Shown here: positions 36,706 through 48,238 of the stretch, in pieces
How positions within the stretch are numbered: position 1 is the stretch's first letter
Layout of the letters: each line of letters begins with the position of its first letter
Origin: Chlorops oryzae
Lineage: Eukaryota; Arthropoda; Insecta; Diptera; Chloropidae
Direction: 5' to 3'
DNA: 64,000 nucleotides
NCBI GenBank assembly: GCA_020466095.1
Contig: CM035806.1
Coordinates: forward strand, 142,559,934-142,623,933
Notes under the pieces: model-generated
Seen by the model: only the letters and a program-made list of their open reading frames with translations
The model's database searches: none
Told to the model about the DNA's origin: nothing
Made by a program: the position numbers and the translations under genes

Positions 36706-37074
36706 TTAAAATTGGGTTGTTCCCAATTCCTTGGTAAGGAAACGGCCAATTCAAGGCTTCCGGTGGAAAAAGCCGAATTATTTTCAATTTTTTGCTTTTT
36801 TAAAATTTGACATTTTGTTCCATTGGTTCCCTTTGTTAACCGTTATTTTTGGGGAATTTCTTCATATACAAAACCAAATTCAATTGAACCAATTTGAACA
36901 AAGTTTTTTTTTTAGAGGAAAAATTGTTTGGGGAATTTTGGCTTTTTTGAACATTTGGCTTTTGAAAACTTTTGGTCAGAAAAACCACTTAAAAGAAACC
37001 AAAAAAAAAAGAAAAATGCCCGGTTGTAATGGGGAATAGAAGTTAAAAAGCCACGATAGATTTTCAATTGCTTC

Positions 37075-37320
37075 ATTGAGACCTTTTACACTAGTGAATT
37101 ATTGCCGTAAATTCTCACGTTGTGGGCGACTAAAGCGAAAGAATTTAGAGAAAATTTGAGCGATTTTTTTTTTGTGCTTGTCAAATGAATAAAGACTGAT
37201 TTTGTTTCCTTACTGTAAAATGTTTTGCATTCGGCTTCGGCCTTCGGTCTTCGGCCGAAGTCTTCAACTCTGCCGATTGTTCGGCTTCGGCTAAAAATCC
37301 ACCTTCGGTCGGACACTAGT
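37075..37320. mobile_element. diverged member of the GAGGCCTTTTACA MITE family
   Basis: The left end GAGACCTTTTACACTAGTGA matches the termini at 43073 and 51104. The right end is eroded (ACTAGTTAAAATGGGC). Inside, CTTCGGCCTTCGGTCTTCGG repeats lie at about 37230-37300. Confidence 0.55.
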
Positions 37321-37843
37321 TAAAATGGGCTGTTCTTCTAATTTCTGGTAAAAAAAAAAAGAAAAAGAAACAGGCTCAAATTCAAGGCGAATTTACCAAG
37401 GTGGTGTCAGTAGAAAGCACGCACATTATTTTTCATTTTTAATAGAAACTATGTTGTCAAAATTGACATTTTTGTTCCATTGTTCCCTTCGTTAAGGGCC
37501 GTTATTTTTGAAAAATGAAGGAATTTCTTCATAGGATCAAAACTCGAAACTAGTCATTTATAGAAATGAAGCGCAATTGTGTATTATGCGGGAATAGTTT
37601 TTGTTTTTAGAGGATTTCAAAATTGAATTTAAGGGAATTTTGGTCTTGCCTTTGAGACATTCAGGCGAATATTCCGCTGAAAATCTGTCAACTGTGGTCT
37701 ATAGACCAAAAATTCCACTTAATTTATAGAAGATTCCCCATAACAACTGACAACACCAGATCCAATGCACTCAAAAGTTGTAATGGGGACCTCAGACGTT
37801 CCGACTTTTCAGCCGACCGATAAGTCCGACCAAATCCGTCGTT

Positions 37844-38004
37844 GAGGCCATTTACACGTTAAGACATTTCGATAATGAAACACACTTTTTCTGGGCTGAG
37901 GACGCACGGAGATGTGGTATGGTAGCGTTTTTCTCTCTTCCCCCTGCCTCCCGTGCCATCGAAATTTGTTCATTATCGAAATATCTTAACGTGTAAATAG
38001 TGTA
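37844..38004. mobile_element. hairpin MITE
   Basis: About 35-bp arms contain TTTACACGTTAAGACATTTC and, inverted, TTTACACGTTAAGATATTTC, then ATAATGAA on each side. They enclose about 80 bp with TTTTTCTCTCTTCCCC, a string also found in the hairpin near 62760. Confidence 0.8.
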
Positions 38005-38781
38005 GTTCGCATAATAATAACGTTAAAACTTTTTCATGCTATTTTTCATCCAACATCATTTTGCGTACAGTTTTCATATGGAAATTATCGAACCGTCGAA
38101 ACTCGAATGACCAATCAAAGCAAGTAAATATGAAGTCGGACAACTTGCATTCACACGCTCCGACTTTTATTTCAAACTCTTTTGATTTTCATTCGATCTG
38201 TGCGTACGACTTCTGGTTTTTTATACGACTCCCCCTCAGACGTGCCGACTTTTCATTCGACTTGGCCAAGTCGTGAGGTCTCTATTACCTATATTTTTCT
38301 AATATTTCTGAATTTTTCAATTTCATCAATCAAAGTTGGCCGCTATATAAATCCTATTGGAAAGCCGAAATCACGAATTTTTTTTGGAAAATTTTCTTTG
38401 ATTATTCTAAAAATGTCGAATATTTTTTAATAAAACAACGCTTCGTGCTTGAAAACAAAAAACCCATTTGGAACTTTTTAAATCCTCTACCTGGGAGGGA
38501 TAAGAATTATCCGCTGTATGTTTGTGCCCGAGTATTACTTGAAAATTTTCATTTATCTTTAAAACAAAAAACCAAAAAACCAAAAAAAAAAAAAAAGCGA
38601 AAAAGAAAAACTCCGGACTTTTCCAAATTACTGTTATTATTATAATTATTATTTTTTTATTTTTCGAAGGGGACCTTAGGTTTTTATATTTTTTCGTTTT
38701 TTTTTTCTCTAATTTTTGTTTTTAATTTATAAGTAAACGTTTTTGTTTGTGCCATTGTAAAAATTTTGCACGGGCGCGAAC
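38005..38781. other. upstream region of the two-membrane-segment gene
   Basis: AT-rich; no clear TATA box could be assigned. A GACTTTTCATTCGACTTGG block near 38247 echoes GACTTTTCAGCCGACCG at 37802, so part is repeat-derived. Confidence 0.35.
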
Positions 38782-39889
38782 ATGTTCTTCTATGAAAATC
38801 TCTTGTTCCTCGGGGCCCTTGCCTTGTTATCATGGCTGGTATTGTGTTTTATTAATTTCATAAAAGAAAATCAACAACCCTACGATCGTTTCGACTTTTC
38901 ACTTGGTAAGTAAGAGAGCGAGCGAGCGAAAGAGAGAGAGAGAATTGACCCTTCTCATGATCTATGCTGTTTTTGAATTTACAGAGAACACGTTAGCCGA
39001 AATGTTTATTTGTGAGGTATCGACATACCGAAGATACCAGGCCTATCTAATATGCACCACCGTCTTTTGTGTGCTCTACGTTACGTACGAGCTGATGAGG
39101 AATCCTGAAATATTAAATGTTCATAAGCGGCGTTTTGGCTTCAGGATGTTTTCGGCGCATCCAAGGAAAAATTCGACGGCATCGACAAGAACAAGAACAA
39201 GAACAACAACAACAAGAACAAAAACAAGAACAGGAACAGGAACAGGAAAAACAACGGCAACAGACGATAATGAGGAGCGCGATCAAGAGCAAGAGAATTG
39301 CGATGGTACGGGTCCCGTTATGGATTTTGATACTCTTGACTCGCAATGCACGATCGAAGAATATCGACGTATGACCAGAGCCCTTCGCCATGAGATCGAT
39401 CAAATTTGCTTTCGTAATAACGAGCTAATCGAGCGAATCATTAATCTTGAACAAGAGAATCTAATACTAATGGGCAAAGGACTACTATTAGCTCGTGAGA
39501 TAAACGAAGGCTATATTAATCGAATGACTAGCGGTGCTGATTATGTTGTTATTAATGATAATGATGATGATGATGGTGATGGTGATGTTGATGTTGATAA
39601 CGACTCCTTGGCGGAGAAGAAGAGGAATGGCGAGCAAAATGTGGATATAACTGTTGGTTTTACCAAGATCATAAACTCTTTTGTTAATTCAGAAAACGAG
39701 ACGGAAAACGAAGAGCTCGATGCCGATGGCGGGAATAATAAGGTCATCCATGATGATAGCCCAACAAAATACCGTCGTGCCGGTCCGAAGGGGATCTCGA
39801 TGTTCCCGTTTCTACAAAGCCTTTACTTTATAAACCGCTATATCCACATTCATGCCAGTCGATCTAGAATGCAATTCAATAATAATAAT

Positions 39890-39924
<35 letters not shown>

Positions 39925-40352
39925 TGATAACAATGGCGATTTTAATGAGGTCTGGTACAAATATATACGCATGCATAACATGGGTGAGAGAATATCGAAA
40001 ATGTTCGATCCGGATTTTGCTGACGAGGCCCATGAAGAGGAGAACAATCGTTTGAGAAATACCGGTTATTCGGAAACAGCCAGCCACAATACAACGGATA
40101 CAGTAAAGGATAACGACGAGGACAATTCAAGTGCGGGTTTGACCAATCCAAATCCGGTGATCCTAACTACCGAGCAACTGCAAATGGTTCATGGTGAGCT
40201 ATACTCACTCCATTCTTTTTATTACATTCTCTTAATAGCTTTCTCTATTTTCTATAGCTACTTTTTAACCTATTTTCTGTCTTTTGTTTTCGTTTTATTT
40301 TTCAGATCTTGGCATTCCTTTGGATGATCTTATTTTTGAAGTAGCCCCGTAG
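38782..40352 (+). CDS. unrecognised protein with two membrane segments, coiled coil and low-complexity tracts (459 aa)
   Basis: I do not recognise this gene. Three exons join in frame: 38782-38905, 38985-40193 and 40306-40352, with GTAAGT/GTGAGC donors and TTACAG/TTTCAG acceptors. Residues about 6-27 and 59-78 are hydrophobic membrane segments; the first could be a signal anchor. Residues about 109-131 are a Thr/Arg/Gly repeat. Residues about 163-222 are heptad-like (IEEYRRMTRALRHEIDQI onward), a likely coiled coil. An Asp/Asn/Gly tract lies at about 232-250 and a poly-Asn run at about 340-357. The short last exon adds a hydrophobic/acidic tail ending FEVAP. A poly(A) signal AATAAA lies at 40608-40613. 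Splice-site quality and phase support a real gene. Simple-repeat coding suggests fast evolution. Function is unknown. Confidence 0.75.
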
Positions 40353-40607
40353 CGTTTGTCCCTTCAAAGCTCTGCCGTGTTTCGTATGTCTTTGCTTTTT
40401 ATTTTTCAAAAAATCTTTATTTTTTACATCCAGGCTTACGTCGTTTGTTCAAAATTTGGAGGGGAATACAAAAGAAACTTTCTCCACTGTCAGAGCGAGC
40501 GAGAAGTTAAAAAAAAAAAAAAAGCACTTACACAATTCTGTGTTGTAGGTGGGACGACGATTGAGTCAGAATATTAAATGTTTTTGTAATGTCGACAAAT
40601 TTTATAT

Positions 40608-40613
40608 AATAAA
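40608..40613 (+). promoter_or_regulatory. candidate poly(A) signal
   Basis: AATAAA lies 255 bases past the stop of the 459-aa protein gene, with no nearer match. Confidence 0.55.
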
Positions 40614-40699
40614 GTCTGTATTCGATCCACAGTACAGTAGAAAATTTAAACGATATACATACATACATACAAGTATATTTCCAAGCAGCAAAATGAGCG

Positions 40700-41705
40700 A
40701 TTGAACCAGCAGCAAGTTCGAATCGACCTTTTTTGGTTGAAAATACCCTATTTCGACCTATTTTCCGGCCTTAAATATGACCTAACTTAAAAGTCCGTTT
40801 CGGAGGTCCAAATTACCTCTATTCTACCTAATTTCATGACTTCAAAGTCGCTTGACTTCCAAGTCGTTTTTGGTCGAAAATAGGTAAAAAATTCCCTACT
40901 TAAAATTGACTTAACTTTGAATTCCAAATTAGGTAATTTTTCAAGGCAAAACCGACCAATTTTTCGACTAAAAATTCGACTTTAAGGTTCCGTTTGACTT
41001 ATAGGGCGAAAATAGGGTCAAAAGTTGACTTATTTTGTTGCATGCTTCGACTTCAAAGTCGAGCGGGACTTGATTTTCGGACTTCATAGTCGGTTTGACT
41101 TTAAATCGAAATAGGTCAAAATAGGTCGAGCTCCGCCATGTTTTTCGAATGGCAAATTGAGAAATTATTCTTTGCATATGTTTTTTCTTTAAGAAAAACA
41201 ATTTTTTTCAAGCAATATTTATTTAATTTCCATCAATGAGAAAGCCCCTTAAAAATGAAGAAGTAGAAGGAAACACTTTCACGAAAAATCTCAGCGGGCA
41301 TATGTTTTTGGGACTTATTTAAGCGCAAATAATTTTTAATGAAGTCCATATTTTATTTATTATTTATTTCTTAAGACACACGAAGAAGAAAATCTCTCGT
41401 TCATTTTGCTTTCGAGTATTACGAATGACTGAGTAAGATATTATGTATTTATATTTTCTCTGTTATCTCTTCTCTCACTTTTTTCGTTCTTTTACGTTTC
41501 TCTTTCGTTTTACTCTTAAGTCCAATTAGGTAGGAAAATTGGTCATTGCGATTCTTTTCGACTAATATTAGGTAAACGGACTTCTTTTGACGGACTCGAC
41601 GTCGAATCGACGTATTTCGACTTATTTTAGGTTAGGTCAAGTAAATATTTGACCTAATATAGGTAAGAATTTACCAATTTTCGACCTATTTTGCAACTTG
41701 GGTTA
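40700..41705. repeat. foldback-like region of diverged GACTT/AAGTC motifs
   Basis: About 1 kb is densely filled with GACCTATTTTCG, GACTTCAAAGTCG and their complements. The outer parts CAGCAAGTTCGAATCGACC and, inverted, CCCAAGTTGCAAAATAGG may be eroded termini. No coding frame. Possibly an unrecognised transposon. Confidence 0.45.
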
Positions 41706-42318
41706 GGGTGGCCGCCAAAATGTATGGAAAAAAAAAAATTAAGTTTTCCCAATTCTGTCTCCCAGGGGCTCAAAAGTTTGGTATTTATCAAAAACTTACG
41801 TGTGCAAAATTTGATGAAGATTAAGCAAAGTTTAGAGGTGGCGCAATGGCCTCAAAGCTAAAAAATTAGTACTTTTCATTTTTCACATAGCCATTATTTA
41901 AGAACTACTTTTCCTACGTATTTGCAATATTCGAAGGACCTTATTAATTTTCAAAGTTGCACGTTTCTTCCAAAGGTCACAAAACTCTATCTCTACACAT
42001 AAAAAAATTTGTCTAACAGAAACTGTTTTTTGAAAGAAAAAAGTTTTCTACACTTTACGGGTTAATCTTACCTCTGACAGAAAACCCATCCATTGCACTG
42101 CACCACAAATTTTGAAAAATTCTCTTATCCTCAACATATTATACATCATTTCTATGTAAAATTTCCCACTGAGTCTAAATATGAAGTTAAATTGTTCAAA
42201 AGTAGAACAGTTTTTGAGATATTCCAAAATAACTGTTTTTTCGGTTATAGAAAAAGATAACCTCACTTTGTATATCATATCTCCGGTACTTGTCAACTTG
42301 TTTTTATTTTTTTGAAAC
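41706..42318. other. noncoding DNA
   Basis: No gene is recognised. Confidence 0.35.
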
Positions 42319-42425
42319 CGAGAAAGAGAGAGAGAGAGAGAGTGAGAGAGAGAGAGAGAGAGAGTGAGAGAGAGAGAGAGAGAGTGAGAGTGAGAGTGAG
42401 AGTGAGAGAGAGAGAGTGAGAGTGA

Positions 42426-42460
<35 letters not shown>

Positions 42461-42489
42461 AGAGAGTGAGAGAGAGAGAGAGAGAGAGA
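42319..42489. repeat. (GA)n/(GAGAGT)n microsatellite
   Basis: GAGA repeats interspersed with GTGAGA. The Ser/Leu-rich minus-strand frames across it are artefacts. Confidence 0.97.
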
Positions 42490-42644
42490 ACAGCATGGTA
42501 AACACACAAATGCTCAAATTTTTGAAAACCATCAAACCGGTCATGTCAAACCTACGCTATTACACGAGTTTGATGGCACTCATCAAACCTTGCACACATG
42601 CCGTGTTCGATAACCTAATAGACGCTTCAGACATACCTAAAGCA

Positions 42645-42753
42645 TGTTCCGGAACATTTACTTCGTTGGCAAGAGACGCAAGAGGCGAAGAAACTTCTCC
42701 CTTACCTCTTGCGTCTCTTGCCTACGAACTGAATGTTCCGGAACATGTTGTCT
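42645..42753. repeat. perfect-ended inverted repeat
   Basis: Arms start with the self-palindrome ATGTTCCGGAACAT and continue into GGCAAGAGACGCAAGAGG, paired with CCTCTTGCGTCTCTTGCC. The loop is about 20 bp. This is a strong cruciform-capable hairpin of MITE size. Confidence 0.85.
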
Positions 42754-43072
42754 AACTCTCGCGTAAGCTATTATTCTTGCAAGATCGAACGTTGGAATAT
42801 AGTATCCATATATATTTGTTTCGCAAATACTTACCGAAGTGGAGGAGACACTTTAAAAGCTAGAAATAATGTGAAAATCCTTAAAGTCACACCAAATAAT
42901 CAAGGATGAAATCGGGGTCAACTGTTGTGTTGGTAAATCCTGAACAGCCTGCTCCAAAAGTCTACAGCCATGTCTGAGAAATAGTTTACTGGGTTGACTC
43001 AGCTAATACAATAGAGCTGGAAGACCATCGATGTTTTCCAACCAGAATATCGATAGCATCAATGTTTTCAAT

Positions 43073-44020
43073 GAGGCCTTTTACATTAGTCAATAGTTGA
43101 CCGTCAATTCTCATTTTCAGTACAAAACGATAACATATCGTTATCGAAAAGTTGAGCGTTTTTTGGTTGCACGTACTCGCTCAATCCGTCTTTGCTCTCT
43201 TTCGTTTATCGAACTTATCGATGGCTTGGAGCAAATTTCTGACATTTATTTTATTTGTTTTCGTTGTTCGTGGAGACAGCTTCGCATGCTATTATATGTT
43301 ATTACTTATTTTTCTTGATCAATATTTTAGGATCTTACATTCTTGTATAGACCGAAAACTATACATTGAAGGCTTATTTTTATGTTATAAGAAATTAAGA
43401 AAAATGTGATGAATATAATTAAAATTTAAGGCGAAACTCCATTAACGACGGAAAGGACGTTTGTTGCGGTATACGCGGCAAAGGTGAAAAAATTTGTGGT
43501 GCTCCCATTGAATCAATGTATTGAAATGTATTTAAATGGAAGCAGCTACATTTCTTCCGCCTAGAACGCTTGAAATCTTCCGTTGTTTCTGGAGTTTCGC
43601 CTTTATTCTTTTGAACATATGAAAAGCGGCTAGATAGTTTACTCCTACCAATTGTATATAGAATTTATTTTCAAACAGAATAATTTAACAGCTACTCACT
43701 AAAAATTGTCTTTTTCAAAAAGCATTTTTAATTCAAGCATTTTGAAATACTCCTTAGCATCAATAATTAAATTTATTAAAACAAAACAGGTAGTGCTGTA
43801 TTTATGCTTCTGCTATCAACCCTTAATCAGAGATACATATTTCAATTTGCTTGAATTTTATAAAATATCACCCCTGTGTTGAAGAGGAAAATGTCATAAA
43901 AGGCAAACGAAGTAAGAATTGACGATCAATTCTTTCGAGTAAGTGTAAAAGCGAATGCAACTCCAAAAGGGAATATCGATAGGAATTGACGATCAACTAT
44001 TGACTAATGTAAAAGGCCTC
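43073..44020. mobile_element. GAGGCCTTTTACA-family DNA element (948 bp)
   Basis: About 40-bp terminal inverted repeats: GAGGCCTTTTACATTAGTCA on both ends, continuing into ATAGTTGACCGTCAATTC against ATAGTTGATCGTCAATTC. AAT flanks both sides, possibly the duplication. A GGTTGCACGTACTCG block is shared with the 51104 copy. A 174-bp MITE (43429-43602) sits inside. No transposase frame was found. Confidence 0.88.
43429..43602. mobile_element. TTA-flanked MITE (174 bp), nested
   Basis: Ends AGGCGAAACTCCATTAACG and, inverted, AGGCGAAACTCCAGAAACA are flanked by TTA (43426-43428 and 43603-43605), typical of PIF/Harbinger-mobilised MITEs. Confidence 0.85.
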
Positions 44021-44088
44021 AATGCTTTCAATTAAAACAAATTATTATTCTTTAAATCTCTATTCGTACATATAATATATAATAATAG

Positions 44089-44187
44089 ATCTGTCCCCGT
44101 ACTGCACGAAACTGACCAATTTTGCCCAATTATCATACAGTTTAAAAAAGGCAGTTTTGGACAGTTTCACGCAGTACGGGAACAGAA
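44089..44187. mobile_element. short hairpin MITE
   Basis: TCTGTCCCCGTACTGCACG and, inverted, TCTGTTCCCGTACTGCGTG are followed on both sides by AAACTG. About 100 bp in all. Confidence 0.75.
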
Positions 44188-44595
44188 TTAATATATTAAT
44201 AAATTCATTTTTATATCAAAATATACAAAAAAATCCTAAGAATGGTTTTATATCCAAACAAAAGCCTTTATCTGGGCTAGAAATTAGACAAACTACCCCT
44301 CGTGTCCTTACGTCAAATAGTGAACGAAAGTTGGGCATTTAGACTAGTGTACATCTAGCCATTGAACCTGAAATCTACGAATTTTTTCCGTAGTTCCGAA
44401 TTTCCACACAAATTTTTCTTTCCAAATAATATTGAACTAAATAGACGAGAAGGGGAAGGCGAAGAAAAGAAAATTCCGTTCGTCTCACCTGTCTTATCGA
44501 ATGAATTTGGAAAGAGAAATTTGCGTTTGGAATTCGGTAATAATAAACTATCGAAAGTGTGTTAAGGACAATCGATAATTGACGAATTCTCAAAC

Positions 44596-44603
44596 TATCG
44601 ATA
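44596..44603. promoter_or_regulatory. DRE-type motif upstream of CIR1
   Basis: A perfect palindromic TATCGATA lies 92 bases before the CIR1 start codon, with partial copies (ATCGATA) at about 44570 and 44619. In Drosophila this is the DREF/BEAF-type element of housekeeping and proliferation genes. Its use here is inferred. Confidence 0.5.
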
Positions 44604-44694
44604 CTATCGGAAATCAAATCGATAGTTGTTCTGCACCTCTATTTCGTTTATGAAAGAAAACTTCTCAACAGCTTACAATTGAAAGTTTTTCAAA

Positions 44695-46170
44695 ATGGGC
44701 AAGGGTTTTAATAATTATATGTGCAAGAAATTCTTCCATCCGGCCTCTCGGGACAATTTGAAGAGGGTAAGTGAATTGTTTTTCGTATTCCTAGCGTGAA
44801 AATGTAAAATTTTTTCGTATTAGGTCTGGATGGCTGAACAGCAAGCGGATGCGTACAAAAAGAAGCAAGAGGAGCTGCGAAATCAATACGAAAAGGAGCA
44901 GAACCTTCATGAGAACAAGGCGATGTTGAGCAAGGACAGCAAGGATAAATTGAGTGTTAATTTCATGTACGAGCCGCCGCCAGGCGTGCGTAAGGAGCGC
45001 GAGAAGGAAACCGACGAGCCCGAATATAAATTCGAATGGCAGCGTAAATACAATGCACCGCGTGAATCGTACTGCAAGGGTGACACCGAAATCCGTGACC
45101 AGCCCTTCGGTATACAGGTGCGCAATGTACGTTGCATCAAGTGCCACAAATGGGGCCACATCAATACGGACAAAGAATGCGGTATGTACAGCATATCGAT
45201 GAGCGAAGCACGAAAATTGCATTCGGAAGCGGAAAGTACGGAAATAATGTCGAAGAATATACTGCAAGAGCAAATGAAAGACGAGGGTCTGTTGATGAAG
45301 CATTCTGCATTGGAATTGCAGAATATAAGGCAAATTAATCAACAGCATAAGCTGATCGATAGCGATGCGGAAGATGAACAGACTGGTGACGGCAGTCATG
45401 CGAATCCGGAAATGATGTTCCTCAAGAGTTTGACTAGATCGCAGAAACTGAGATTACTAATGAAATTGGAGAAAATCGAGAAAATGAAATTGAAAAACGA
45501 ACGTAAACTTCATAAGAAGAAAGATAGAAAGAAACAAACGAAAGATAAGAAACGTAGTAAGCAGCATAAAAAGAAGAAACCAACCGAATCGAGCAGCAGT
45601 GGTGTCAGTAGCAGCGATAGTGACGACAACAACAGCAGCGATGACAATAAAAATCCCCGTGGAAAGAAGGCAAGCGAAATGAATGGGAGGAAAGAAAGAC
45701 GTCGTCATCATCGATCAAGCAGCTCTCATTCGTCCAGTTCGGAATTAAGTCGAACAAAACGTATGCATAAAAGTCGTCGCGATGAGCAGGAGGGAAATAA
45801 CAAACGACACCAGGTGAAAGAAAGACGACGACGACGCTCACGTTCAAGAGATTATGAAAAGATCAAGTCACAAACTGAAAGAAGATATAAACGGTCAGTG
45901 TCGAGACAACGTGAACGTTCAGCTTCAAAGGAAATAGACGATAGAGATCGTCAACGCAGCAGGCGTTCCCGATCACATTCACGTCGACGAGATAATCGTA
46001 CGGAACGGCCGGCAACATCTAGGCGCGTTCAAGAGACTGCATCCAGTAATAATGGATACCCAAGAAATCGTCGCTCACGTTCCAGGGAGTATCGCAACCA
46101 TAAGCGTCGTTCGAATTCAAGAAGCCCGCAGAGGCGGCACAGTCATTCTCGTTCTCATTCCAGATCTTAA
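44695..46170 (+). CDS. CIR1: CIR1-like corepressor / RS-rich nuclear protein (472 aa)
   Basis: Related to human CIR1, the CBF1/RBPJ-interacting corepressor that bridges Notch-pathway DNA-bound RBPJ (Su(H) in flies) to histone deacetylase complexes and has also been linked to splicing. Exons 44695-44766 and 44824-46170 join at a codon boundary across a 57-bp intron. The N-terminus [18 protein letters not shown], then VWMAEQ, and the [13 protein letters not shown] segment are the conserved CIR N-terminal domain. A zinc-knuckle-like CxxCx4Hx6C follows (C128, C131, H136, C143). A Lys-rich stretch and a Ser-rich acidic patch lead into an Arg/Ser-rich tail of about 150 residues, a typical nuclear-speckle signal. 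Length is close to the human protein (about 450). AATAAA lies at 46392-46397. Confidence 0.95.
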
Positions 46171-46391
46171 ATTCGTCAGTAAGCTGCTCTGACTTGAAAT
46201 TCAATCGCGATAGATAATATCAATTCGTAATGATTATTAAGGCGATGGGTTTCCAATTAATCGTGGAATATCCGTACAGGAAAATAATTTAAGTATGTCC
46301 ACACATATTTAACAGAAATTGTTTTTGTAAAACTTATCTTTACATACATATCGCACAGTAATCGCAAAACCGACACAATTCAAAAAATTCT

Positions 46392-46397
46392 AATAAA
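46392..46397 (+). promoter_or_regulatory. candidate poly(A) signal of CIR1
   Basis: AATAAA lies 221 bases after the CIR1 stop, followed by a T-rich stretch. Confidence 0.5.
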
Positions 46398-46969
46398 TTT
46401 CTTTTTTTTTCATTTTGCATTTTACTGCACGAAAATCAAAACCTAAAACAACATTTATACTAAATGATTCGCCTAATAATATAGAAAAGGCAAGCCCGCT
46501 GAAAACGTCCAGCACAATACTGCTGAAAACCGAATACCTTATGCTTATGAAAACGAATGGCAACTTCTAACGGAAATAGAAGTTTTTCGTCCGAAAAATA
46601 ACAAGAAGAATACTATAAATTTATTTTTTTTAAATAGAATGTTTTCAGGCTTAGAAGGACATTGGATGTTTTGTTCGAGAAATGCGAAATTTTGAGTTGT
46701 GACGATTTTGTGATCAGTGTGCGATACCTTTGTGTCTATCTACTCGTATTTTGCTCTTTGGTATGATAACATATTCATATACCTACATACTTATAAAAAT
46801 AAATGCAACACATTCGATACTATCAGAAAGAAGACATGCCCTCTTACGTCTTATTGGTTTCTCAGAATTATTCGCATCCAGCTGTTGAGATCAAACCTAT
46901 TCGAACCGAATTTGCTGTGATCAAACCTAATGTTCTAAACTGACGAGCCGCCCAGAATTGCAAGTCATT

Positions 46970-47192
46970 CAGGGGTGTCACAGAATCCGATAGTTGTCGG
47001 AATCGAAATTAAAACCGATCGAAATTTCAAACAGAATTTAAAAATTTTGCTGTTTTTGGTGTTGAATTGGAACTATTATCGGTTCTCAATTGCACAGTAA
47101 CTTATTTTATCCGGCTGTCTATGAAATTTATATGGAAAATCAGACGACTAAAATTCCAATTCCGACAGCTATCGGATTCTGTGACACCCCTG
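46970..47192. mobile_element. MITE with CAGGGGTGTCACAGAATCC termini
   Basis: Inverted ends CAGGGGTGTCACAGAATCCG are identical on both sides and continue into ATAGTTGTCGGAAT against ATAGCTGTCGGAAT. ATT flanks both ends. The CAGGGGTG start looks hAT-like, but no 8-bp duplication is visible, so the superfamily is open. Confidence 0.85.
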
Positions 47193-47441
47193 ATTCTTCT
47201 TGTTTTGTTTTCTCCGTCTCTCGAAAGAAATTACCTATATGATCTGGGAAAAATACGTCAAAATGGTGGTCAATATAGGGCCAAAAAAAAAGTTCCAAGC
47301 GACGTGATATGCTCTCTTGAGGGAGTTAAAAAAGAAAAAGAAAATACTGTTTTATTATCGATTTGGTAGGTCGAGAAAAGTGACCGATACACGTGAGCCC
47401 CACATAGATTTTCCTGGTAGTCGCGACTTTCTATGGGTTAT

Positions 47442-47704
47442 GTACATATCGCACCTCCTCTTCTAAAGTGACACAACTCAAAATTTTTGAATTTTGAGTT
47501 ATGATGTGGATCTTGTTCCTAAGTCACCTGTCTACCTGCAGGAAAAATTCCATTCCGTTTTTCCTATTATAAAAGGCCGAAAAAAAGCCGTAATGCCTTT
47601 CGTCTTGCTTTGATTGACACTGCGATGCATTTTGTTTTTTGCGTTTTCTGAAAAATGAGAAATTTTGAGTTGTGTCACCTTAGAAGAGGAGGTGCGATAT
47701 GTAC
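47442..47704. mobile_element. long-armed hairpin MITE
   Basis: About 45-bp arms: GTACATATCGCACCTCCTCT on the left and its exact complement AGAGGAGGTGCGATATGTAC on the right. Both continue into GTGACACAACTCAAAATTT. The spacer is about 170 bp. Confidence 0.88.
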
Positions 47705-48238
47705 AATAATTTGCAGATATTCCTTTTGAATATTGGTTGCTAAAAATTATTTTGTGGTGTCACTGAAGACAATATTTTCCATTATCTCGATGGATAGATA
47801 CAAAGAACAAAAGTTTGCCTAAATCAATAGAATTTGCTTTCGTCTATGGTGTTTATGTGTATTGAATGTTAACGAAAATCTTGCAAATCGTAGCGAGAAA
47901 GTCTGAAATTATAAAGTAAGCTCAAAAGAGTGAATCCAAAGCTAACTCTTTAAGGCTTTCCATAAGAGCAGAAAATTCGATTAACTATCTACGCAATTAT
48001 TAGCTTTTGTGAGACTTAACTTTTCCGAGATTATATTGTATTGGTAGGTATATGTATTGTCAGCGGCATGGCTTTCATCACCTGCTGCTGCTGCTGCTCT
48101 TGGACTATAAGAATCCCTGATTACGGTCTATTTTAGTAGTAATATGATACGATTGAACCTAGTTTTGTTGATCTCTAATCGTATACACATTTCTGTGTGC
48201 TATGGATGAATGTGAGCTAAAATTTTAGAATGAAAGTT

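Noticed and set aside
38903..40327. A single-exon 474-aa frame starting at 38903
   Set aside because: It begins at the donor of the first intron, reads a GAGAGA intron tract, and runs through the last donor. The spliced three-exon model gives membrane segments, proper junctions and a natural stop.
44791..45399. 202-aa minus-strand frame opposite CIR1
   Set aside because: It is the antisense shadow of a strongly conserved coding exon. The 63-aa and 65-aa frames opposite CSN1 are the same.
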